A stretch of DNA of 23,069 nt from JALQUL01 sp964556425 (GTDB taxonomy: Bacteria > Pseudomonadota > Gammaproteobacteria > Burkholderiales > Burkholderiaceae_C): assembly GCA_964556425.1 (NCBI GenBank), contig CAZKWC010000048.1, forward strand, positions 1-23,069. Reading direction: 5' to 3'. The translations under genes were made by a program, and so were the position numbers. The notes below the pieces were generated by a model, which saw only the letters and a list, made by a program, of their open reading frames with translations, was not told the origin of the DNA and ran no database searches. Below, one piece after another: positions 17,789 through 23,069 of this stretch; position 1 is the first letter of the stretch, and each line of letters opens with the position of its first letter.

Positions 17789-18496
17789 ATGGCTAATATA
17801 TTAGTAGTTGACGACGAAATGGGCATTCGAGAGTTACTCATGGAGATTCTCAATGATGAGGGTCATCATGTAATTCTTGCTGAAAATGCAAGCCAAGCAA
17901 GAGAACGCCGCCAGCAAGAGCGACCCGATCTTGTTTTGCTCGATATTTGGATGCCCGACACAGACGGTGTGAGCTTATTAAAAGAATGGTCAAGCACTGG
18001 CTTATTAACAATGCCCGTCATTATGATGAGCGGTCATGCCACGGTCGAGACAGCGGTTGAAGCCACAAAGATTGGCGCATATTCATTTCTAGAAAAACCC
18101 ATTACCTTACCTAAATTATTGAAGGCGGTAGAACAAGGTTTAAACAAGTCACTGAGTTCTAGAGTGGCTCAGGTGCGCAATACTATTAAGGCAGAATTAA
18201 GCCTAGAGGCGGCCATGACGGCAACTAGCCAGCAAAATAGTATGGCGCAAGCCAATAATTTGCAAAATGTGGCTGCAGCACCCGCAAGCAATGCATATGC
18301 AAGTTTTGATTTTGAGAAACCATTACGCGAGGCGCGCGACAACTTCGAAAAAGCTTATTTTGAGTTCCACCTTGAAAAAGAAGGTGGTTCTATGACCAAA
18401 GTAGCCGAAAAAACCGGATTAGAAAGAACCCATCTTTACCGAAAACTCAAGCAACTTGGACTTGATTTGGGTAAAGGTAAAAAAAGTTCTTCATAA
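17789..18496 (+). CDS. ntrX: Short NtrX-like response regulator (REC plus Fis-type HTH)
   Basis: The product is 235 residues. The receiver domain (about 1-118) has the acidic pair D8-D9, the phosphoacceptor D52 (LVLLDIWMPDTDG), S81 and K103 (FLEKPI). After a linker that is Gln, Asn and Ala rich (about 145-175), the C-terminus carries a Fis-like helix-turn-helix, GSMTKVAEKTGLERTHLYRKL (about 200-220). The AAA+ sigma-54 activation domain of classical NtrX (about 450 residues) is absent. Unless other parts compensate, it cannot work as a sigma-54 activator, and it resembles the RegA/ActR layout instead. Its place after ntrY makes it the cognate partner. ATG 17789 has weak ribosome-site support (GAAAG). 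Confidence 0.85.
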   Translation: MANILVVDDEMGIRELLMEILNDEGHHVILAENASQARERRQQERPDLVLLDIWMPDTDGVSLLKEWSSTGLLTMPVIMMSGHATVETAVEATKIGAYSFLEKPITLPKLLKAVEQGLNKSLSSRVAQVRNTIKAELSLEAAMTATSQQNSMAQANNLQNVAAAPASNAYASFDFEKPLREARDNFEKAYFEFHLEKEGGSMTKVAEKTGLERTHLYRKLKQLGLDLGKGKKSSS

Positions 18497-18518
18497 ATTC
18501 GTCATTTTTAAAGAGTTA

Positions 18519-18547
18519 TTAAAAAACAGCAAAAAGACTGCTACAAT
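18519..18547 (+). promoter_or_regulatory. Probable tRNA-Phe promoter
   Basis: TACAAT (18542-18547) is a good -10 box placed 10 nt before the tRNA 5' end. A weak -35 (TTAAAA, 18519-18524) lies 17 nt upstream. It falls in the ntrX to tRNA spacer, which shows no terminator. Confidence 0.45.
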
Positions 18548-18556
18548 AACACCCAT

Positions 18557-18632
<76 letters not shown>

Positions 18633-18640
18633 AAATATCA

Positions 18641-18674
18641 AACCCCTATTGCTTTATAGCAGTAGGGGTTTTTT
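18641..18674 (+). terminator. Intrinsic terminator of tRNA-Phe
   Basis: The stem AACCCCTATTGCT (18641-18653) pairs with AGCAGTAGGGGTT (18658-18670, one T-G wobble) around a 4-nt loop. It is followed by TTTTTT ending at 18674. Confidence 0.92.
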
Positions 18675-18756
18675 ATTGAAAAATCAAAACTAGTTTGAGT
18701 TTTTAAAAATTTTTAGATTACTATAAACAAAGCAAAGTATTTTGCTAATAAAAATT

Positions 18757-19022
18757 TTGTCAGCTGAGACACTTGTAGTTTTAAATCAAGGTCGTAAACT
18801 GTGGAGAGCGTACTTTTCACACACTGATGTTTATATACTGTGAGAGAAAAATTTAAACTCAATCGTTCCGATGTAGGTTGGTATCAAATTAGAAATGCCT
18901 TGGCAGAACGAAATAAAAGTGCAGACTTACCTCCAGTTAGTTTTAAACCGTTTGAGCAAGTATATGAAGTGTTGACTTTAAAGTTGAGGCCAATGGTTTA
19001 TAGCCTTGGTTTCTTGCGTTAA
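18757..19022 (+). pseudogene. Frameshifted small gene or C-terminal gene remnant
   Basis: Two overlapping frames read as one protein. The first frame, open from about 18728 with TTG codons at 18742 and 18757, gives AETLVVLNQGRKLWRAYF then SHTDVY and stops at 18841. The second frame, open from 18828, gives TVREKFKLNRSDVGWYQIRN, later PPVSFKPFEQVYEVL and ends LRPMVYSLGFLR at 19020-19022 (TAA). Dropping one AT from the TATATA run near 18832-18837 joins them into a seamless chain of about 87 residues. No convincing ribosome site precedes it. I do not recognise the family with certainty; the dense aromatic and charged pattern looks like real protein. It may be a decayed small gene, the tail of a larger lost gene, or an intact gene with a sequencing error. 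Confidence 0.5.
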
Positions 19023-19148
19023 AACCTCAGACTTTATAAAATTGACAATATTAGCTGTACGCCAACAACAATAAATTCTAAATTGGCAATTGTATTGTGC
19101 TTACTCAGCGCATTTGATTTAATCTAACAAAACGATAAAAGGCTCAAT

Positions 19149-20828
19149 ATGCAAGATTTTATGATGATGGAGCCTAGCAATCAGTCTTTTGAAGGATTAA
19201 TTGGAAATGGTATCAAATATACTATTCCCCGATTTCAGCGTGACTACGCTTGGACTTTAGCTCAGTGGGAAGATTTATGGGCCGACATTCAATCTTTATC
19301 CCAAGAGCCTTTTCATTATATGGGCTACATTGTTTTGCAAAGAAAAGGTCAACATGACTATGAAGTAATTGATGGTCAGCAAAGACTTATTACATTGTCC
19401 TTGTTAATTTTAGTGGCCATGCGCAAGTTACAAGATTTAATAGATGCAGGGCAAGAAAAAGACCCTAATACCGATAGATTAAAAGAAATCACGAGTCGAT
19501 TTGTCGGCGTAAAAGATATTGTGTCTTTGCGTGTGAGTAGTAAGCTCACGCTGAATCGAAACAATAACACTTTTTATAAACATATCTGTAGTCATTTGTC
19601 ACCGCCCAACCAGCGCAATTTAACTGTTACCAATAAATTGCTAGGACATGCGTTTCGATTTTTTTTAGATCAAAATATGGGACAAACAGGGCAGGAAATT
19701 GCACAATTTATTGGTAATTTTGCGGCACGATTAATGTTCACAAAAATTGTAGTGCAAGACAGTTTGAATGCTTACAAAGTGTTTGAAACACTTAACGCTA
19801 GAGGTGTTCAGTTATCAACACCCGACTTGTTAAAAAACTATGTGTTTTCTGTGATTGATCAAAATGCTGATGTAACAGATGAAACTCTCAACGATTTAGA
19901 TGAACAATGGTCCGGTATTGTCTCGCAATTAGGAACACAAAATTTTACCGACTTTATTCGTTATCATCATAATTTTCAAAAAACACTTGAAACTAAAAAT
20001 CAATTGTTTACTTCAATCAAAAATCAAATTATCACTTCCGAACAAGGTTTTAATTATTTAAATTCACTCAGCCATTTTGCACCCATTTATGCTGCATTAT
20101 TACATCCACATGATGAATGGTGGGGTAATCAAAATCCAATCTACAAAGATGCTATTGTCTATTTAGAAGCGCTTCATTTGTTTGGCATTAAGCAACCCCT
20201 CACGATATTAATGGCCGCATTTGATCAATACGAGGCTTTGGAGTTTGTATTATTGGTGAAATACTTGTATGTTTTGTCCGTTCGGTACAATGTGATTGGA
20301 CACGATTCACCTAATCTACAAGAAAGTATTTATAACAAATTAGCAATCAAGGTTTTTACTGGTCAAATCAAACGAGCTAGTGCGGTAAAGAACTCAGATG
20401 AATATAAAAAACTTTATCCAGTCGACGATGTTTTTAAAGCAAAATTTGAAGTCTTTAGAATGCCAAGTCGCCAGTATTCTAAAAAAATTCGTTTTCTGTT
20501 GGTACAAATCGAAACCCATCTTGGAAATAAGATCCATTATGAACAAACTAGTCTAGAGCATATTTGTCCCTATCATCCTGAAGACCTCTGGTATGAGTCG
20601 TTTGGTGAAGGTGCAAATGATATTCAAGATAGATTGGGTAATATGGTACTTTTGTCGAAAGATACATTAAGCCGAGCTGATTTTGCGACCAAAAAAATTA
20701 CTTATCAATCATCTGGTTTTGAATTAGCTAATCAAGTAGCTCAATACGAGGACTGGAATATAGCGACGCTTAACAATTATCAACAATGGCTAGCGAGTCA
20801 AGCTGTACAAACTTGGCGCGTAGATTAA
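19149..20828 (+). CDS. DUF262/DUF1524 protein (GmrSD-like, probable defence nuclease)
   Basis: The product is 559 residues. The N-terminal DUF262 (ParB/Srx-like NTPase fold) has IPRFQRDYAW (26-35), DGQQRLITL (75-83) and, near 212, FETLNARGVQLSTPDLLKNY, all hallmark motifs. The C-terminal DUF1524 (HNH nuclease related) shows LEHICPYHPEDLW with His 471 and DRLGNMVLLSKDTLSR near 493. The family includes the type IV restriction enzyme GmrSD, which attacks modified phage DNA. Here both halves are fused in one chain. The usual Asn-rich segment after LGN is shortened, so nuclease activity is not assured. The start is supported by AAAAGG (19137-19142). It stands alone after tRNA-Phe, converging with the next gene. 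Defence is inferred from the family and its position. Confidence 0.88.
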   Translation: MQDFMMMEPSNQSFEGLIGNGIKYTIPRFQRDYAWTLAQWEDLWADIQSLSQEPFHYMGYIVLQRKGQHDYEVIDGQQRLITLSLLILVAMRKLQDLIDAGQEKDPNTDRLKEITSRFVGVKDIVSLRVSSKLTLNRNNNTFYKHICSHLSPPNQRNLTVTNKLLGHAFRFFLDQNMGQTGQEIAQFIGNFAARLMFTKIVVQDSLNAYKVFETLNARGVQLSTPDLLKNYVFSVIDQNADVTDETLNDLDEQWSGIVSQLGTQNFTDFIRYHHNFQKTLETKNQLFTSIKNQIITSEQGFNYLNSLSHFAPIYAALLHPHDEWWGNQNPIYKDAIVYLEALHLFGIKQPLTILMAAFDQYEALEFVLLVKYLYVLSVRYNVIGHDSPNLQESIYNKLAIKVFTGQIKRASAVKNSDEYKKLYPVDDVFKAKFEVFRMPSRQYSKKIRFLLVQIETHLGNKIHYEQTSLEHICPYHPEDLWYESFGEGANDIQDRLGNMVLLSKDTLSRADFATKKITYQSSGFELANQVAQYEDWNIATLNNYQQWLASQAVQTWRVD

Positions 20829-20984
20829 TAAGCAACTAAACAAACTCAATAGACTGATTTTTAAATTATGTCGAGCAAAGGAAGGTAGTGAGAGTTAGTT
20901 TACTAATTTCTTTCCTCCAAGAGTCATAGTAAGGTGCCAACGCAAGTACCTCTTATTGATTTACCCATCATCGCCAAAAAGTGC

Positions 20985-21626
20985 TTAAGAGAGTCCTAAG
21001 GCAATGACGATAGTACCGACAATTCCCCAAAATCCTCTTCTTTGTTTTATTGGCGTAGGATCTATTGTTTCAACTGTATGCAGTTGGCACCAGCAATTTA
21101 AGCGGGCTATTTCTGGTGCAGAACTAAAATTAAGAGAGAACTTCATCGTAACTGAACCAGTTCTGGGTAGCCCCATGCGCTGTATTGCTTCTTTGGGGTT
21201 TGCCAAGCTATCAACCATATCTTTCAAAAAGACTTGTATCTCCTGAATTGAATGGCGGTAAATTTGGGTCAGTAAAAGGTGTGCTTCCACATCCGGACCG
21301 ACAGTATAAAGACTGCCAATTTCACGGAAGTTATTCATAATCACGTCTAGGACTACCTCAAGACGCCCAACTGCCCTATACACATCATCATTAGAAGGTT
21401 TTAATTTGACAGCAACGTCGGTATTTAAGCGTTTTAACTCAAATGAAACTCCGTTCAACGAGCGACTAAGAACTCGCAGTTTTTGGGGAATGAAATTAAA
21501 CATGGTGTTAACGGGTATTACCGTCAAGGGCTGCTCGGTAAGGCAGTTATTAATTTTGATGAGCAGTGGAGACAGGGCTTCACCCAAACAAATAAGGTGA
21601 GGCTCTAGTTTGATTTCGTCAGTCAT
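20985..21626 (-). CDS. Unrecognised protein with a hydrophobic C-terminus
   Basis: The product is 213 residues from ATG 21626. A second ATG six bases upstream (21632) is in frame, but the strong ribosome site GAGGAG (21640-21635) sits only 2 nt before it and 8 nt before ATG 21626, so the latter is preferred. The body appears helical with little Cys or Gly. A middle segment, VGRLEVVLDVIMNNFREIGS, could be part of a helical bundle. The last residues, GFWGIVGTIVIALGLS, are hydrophobic after KQRRG, like a short tail anchor that would place the bulk in the cytoplasm. No known domain is recognised. It is the only minus-strand gene here and converges with the DUF262 gene over a 156-nt spacer without a clear terminator. 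Confidence 0.75.
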   Translation of the reverse strand: MTDEIKLEPHLICLGEALSPLLIKINNCLTEQPLTVIPVNTMFNFIPQKLRVLSRSLNGVSFELKRLNTDVAVKLKPSNDDVYRAVGRLEVVLDVIMNNFREIGSLYTVGPDVEAHLLLTQIYRHSIQEIQVFLKDMVDSLANPKEAIQRMGLPRTGSVTMKFSLNFSSAPEIARLNCWCQLHTVETIDPTPIKQRRGFWGIVGTIVIALGLS

Positions 21627-21939
21627 GAACATTACTCCTCAAACACACTATATTTTTAAAGAGTGCTAGTTGATATTGAGATCAATCTGATGGGATGTCA
21701 GGGCGAACTTGGAAAAGCAGTTTGAGTGATAGGTCGGTAGTCCCTATTTTTATTTTAATAGATACATAATTTACCATTATAGCAATAATGATTTAGAAAG
21801 GGTCTATTTTTTAGAACACTGGATCGTAGCAGTTGTTATGCAGTCAATTTTAGCTATTCGCCTATCACCGTATTACAAGAAGATAATTTTAAATGTTCAC
21901 CCTTCGTAAGAAATCCATTATAAATACCTATATATGAAT
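21627..21939. other. Intergenic region with no gene recognised
   Basis: This AT-rich stretch separates the minus-strand gene from the + strand membrane-protein gene. TATAGT on the minus strand (21652-21647) could be a -10 box, but it lies very close to the ribosome site. TTGAT and ATCAA (21670-21674, 21681-21685) form a short inverted repeat. A 23-codon frame at 21838-21909 has no ribosome site and is not called. Confidence 0.4.
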
Positions 21940-21965
21940 TGGTATAACGACATCACCTGTCGTTA
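21940..21965 (+). promoter_or_regulatory. Extended -10 promoter overlapped by an operator-like palindrome
   Basis: TGGTATAAC (21940-21948) is an extended -10 element (TG-n-TATAAC). No good -35 is seen, which is acceptable for this promoter type. The inverted repeat TAACGACA (21945-21952) / TGTCGTTA (21958-21965), with 5-nt spacer TCACC, overlaps its 3' half and the expected transcription start. A protein bound here would block initiation. The same repeat recurs at 22977-22997. Confidence 0.6.
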
Positions 21966-21980
21966 CGGTTTGTTATCATG

Positions 21981-22007
21981 AAATCAAATCAAATCAAATG
22001 TTTGATT
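21981..22007 (+). repeat. AAATC triplet repeat and small hairpin in the leader
   Basis: AAATC occurs three times in tandem (21981-21995), followed by AAATG. AATCAAA (21992-21998) then pairs with TTTGATT (22001-22007). The repeat lies between the palindrome and the ribosome site GAGG (22024-22027). It is inside a 14-codon upstream frame (ATG 21978, stop 22020-22022: MKSNQIKCLIGLST) that lacks a ribosome site, so translation of that frame is doubtful. Confidence 0.5.
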
Positions 22008-22035
22008 GGTTTGTCAACATGATGAGGTGAGTTCA

Positions 22036-22749
22036 ATGTCGGTTCAAAATTTTCTGTCTCAAAAAATCAAAAATATTATTTTTACATTGTTAATTTTGCT
22101 TCTAATCGCAAGTAATTTGGCAACTATTTTAAACTGGCGAGTGCACGAAACAATGCACAATATGTTGAGTCAAACAATCTCAGTCTTTAGTACTGAATTG
22201 GCAAAAAAGGTATTGCTTAGTAGTCCAAAAGTACATCTGGAAATAGGTGTTGAAAATCGTACCAAAATACTAAGCAAAAACTTTCAAGATCAAATACAAG
22301 CAATGAAAATTAAAGAGGCAAACTTGCTAAAAAGAATCGCTAGAAACGGTTTAAAAGCTAAAACAGCCATTCATTTAATTGAAAAAAGAATTCAAAAAAA
22401 TATTGCTAGAAACCTAGCTGCCTTGCCAAGTGAAGGTGTTCCTGCAGTCAGTTTGGGGGTGGGGGTGGCAGTAACAGCAATGGACATATATGACGCCTGT
22501 GCAACCATGAAAGACTTTAATAGTGTGTTGGTAGAAATGGGGGAGGTGGTAGCGGACCAATCGGTGTGTGGAGTAAATATTCCAAGCTCAGACCAAGTGA
22601 TGACAATGCTTAGCACTCATTGGAATAGTAGCTTAGATACTATTGCAAAGGAGGCCAAACAATATAATTTGCCACCAATCACTGTTCAACCTCCCACCTT
22701 AAAAGCAATTAAACACATCACCTGTGATTTGTTAAACATGATATGTTAA
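22036..22749 (+). CDS. Uncharacterised single-pass membrane protein
   Basis: The product is 237 residues from ATG 22036. This start is chosen because GAGGTGAG (22024-22031) precedes it; the frame opens at TTG 22006 but that site has no ribosome signal. A strong membrane helix (about 12-32, IIFTLLILLLIASNLATIL) follows a basic N-terminus, so the body is probably periplasmic. Residues 55-128 are long, Lys/Arg-rich and likely helical (coiled-coil-like). A second hydrophobic stretch, GVPAVSLGVGVAVTAMDIYD (134-153), precedes ACATMKDFNS. Four Cys are at 155, 178, 230 and 237. I do not recognise a named family. The palindrome over its promoter suggests tight repression, and a small membrane protein follows after 6 nt. 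Confidence 0.8.
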   Translation: MSVQNFLSQKIKNIIFTLLILLLIASNLATILNWRVHETMHNMLSQTISVFSTELAKKVLLSSPKVHLEIGVENRTKILSKNFQDQIQAMKIKEANLLKRIARNGLKAKTAIHLIEKRIQKNIARNLAALPSEGVPAVSLGVGVAVTAMDIYDACATMKDFNSVLVEMGEVVADQSVCGVNIPSSDQVMTMLSTHWNSSLDTIAKEAKQYNLPPITVQPPTLKAIKHITCDLLNMIC

Positions 22750-22755
22750 TTCATC

Positions 22756-22893
22756 ATGATTGAATTTTTGTTTATTTTTGGATTGCTCTTTATGTTATTT
22801 AAATTAGGTTTATTTATATTGGGTATAAAAATTATATTTTTTGCTTTATTGGCTTTGGCCATACGCAAAATCTATAGATATTTAAAAAGATAA
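22756..22893 (+). CDS. 45-residue hydrophobic small protein
   Basis: The ATG at 22756 begins 6 nt after the previous stop and the frame ends with TAA at 22891-22893. The 45 residues start MIEFLFIFGLLFMLFKLGLF, then ILGIKIIFFALLALA and end IRKIYRYLKR. One long or two short membrane helices followed by a strongly basic tail fit the positive-inside rule, with the C-terminus in the cytoplasm. No ribosome site is visible, so translation is probably coupled to the upstream gene. AT-rich sequence can give hydrophobic frames by chance, but the proximity, the complete hydrophobic-plus-basic layout and the absence of Ser/Pro/Gln noise argue for a real gene. Confidence 0.55.
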   Translation: MIEFLFIFGLLFMLFKLGLFILGIKIIFFALLALAIRKIYRYLKR

Positions 22894-22976
22894 AGCCAAT
22901 ATAAACACGATATTTTGCTAAAGTTGGAATAATTAACAACTATAAATGGCAATTAAATTAAATCTAAGTTAGTTTT

Positions 22977-22997
22977 TAGCGACAATATATGTCGCTT
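22977..22997 (+). promoter_or_regulatory. Operator-like palindrome before the edge gene
   Basis: TAGCGACA (22977-22984) and TGTCGCTT (22990-22997) form an inverted repeat with a 5-nt spacer (ATATA); seven pairs are perfect (AGCGACA/TGTCGCT). TATGCT (22997-23002) right after it could be a -10 box with a poor -35. It begins 50 nt before ATG 23027. The arms share CGACA-N5-TGTCG with the palindrome at 21945-21965. There is no T-run after it, so it is not a terminator. Confidence 0.6.
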
Positions 22998-23026
22998 ATG
23001 CTAGTTTAATATTGTTGAAAGCCTAT

Positions 23027-23069
23027 ATGAAAAGAAGAGCCAGCACACACGATACCTTGGTGGTGAGAT
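23027..23069 (+). CDS. 5' end of a gene, possibly a WYL-type transcriptional regulator
   Basis: Only 14 codons are inside the window: MKRRASTHDTLVVR. The pattern of a basic start followed by SxHDTLVxR resembles, from memory, the N-terminus of HTH-WYL regulators that continue with a winged-helix domain. The palindrome just upstream fits an autoregulated repressor gene. No clear ribosome site precedes the ATG (GAAAG at 23017-23021 is weak). With so few residues the family call is tentative. Confidence 0.4.
   Translation, partial: MKRRASTHDTLVVR

Noticed and set aside
21004..21600. Two + strand frames opposite the minus gene (80 and 64 codons)
   Set aside because: They are antisense to the better supported 213-residue gene, which has a strong ribosome site; neither frame shows one or resembles a family.
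21838..21909. 23-codon + strand frame in the long spacer
   Set aside because: No ribosome site, no recognisable feature, and short enough to occur by chance.
22660..22680. Possible repeat of the tRNA-Phe 3' end (GCCACCAA) as an attachment site
   Set aside because: Only 8 bases match and they lie inside a coding sequence; chance match.
22977..22997. Palindrome read as a terminator for the small membrane protein
   Set aside because: No T-run follows on either strand; shared arms with the promoter palindrome at 21945 fit an operator better.

Overview
The window looks like a chromosome segment of an AT-leaning betaproteobacterium, most likely Burkholderiales. Three things point there: the order tuf - tRNA-Trp - secE - nusG - rplKAJL - rpoBC, the RpoB/RpoC sequences, and the block LemA-like - rsmB - DUF4390 - ntrY - short ntrX. 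I cannot fix the genus by reading alone.

Positions 1-12521 are the core information-processing block on the + strand. It starts with the last codons of EF-Tu, then tRNA-Trp, then SecE and NusG (1-nt overlap), L11 and L1 (4-nt overlap), L10 and L7/L12, and RNA polymerase beta and beta'. The spacers carry RNA structure that fits the known autogenous control of these operons: a probable L1 site before rplK, an L10-type leader with a kink-turn before rplJ, an attenuator-like terminator plus a run of hairpins between rplL and rpoB, a hairpin between rpoB and rpoC, and a strong terminator after rpoC.

Positions 12554-18496 hold five + strand genes: a divergent LemA-like membrane protein, the 16S rRNA m5C967 methyltransferase RsmB, a secreted or anchored DUF4390 protein, the membrane histidine kinase NtrY, and a short NtrX-like regulator (receiver plus Fis-type helix-turn-helix, no AAA+ domain). 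A tRNA-Phe with its own terminator closes this conserved part.

Downstream of tRNA-Phe (18633-23069) the content changes to accessory genes. There is a frameshifted gene remnant, a DUF262/DUF1524 (GmrSD-like) probable defence nuclease, a lone minus-strand gene with a hydrophobic C-terminus, and an uncharacterised single-pass membrane protein followed 6 nt later by a 45-codon hydrophobic small protein that standard ORF cutoffs miss. At the window edge are the first 14 codons of a gene whose N-terminus resembles WYL-type regulators. The most notable signal is a pair of near-identical inverted repeats (TARCGACA-N5-TGTCGYTW). One overlaps the extended -10 of the membrane-protein gene and the other lies just upstream of the edge gene. 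I infer that one regulator, perhaps the one at the edge, controls both transcripts, making this a small regulated module at a tRNA-associated variable site.
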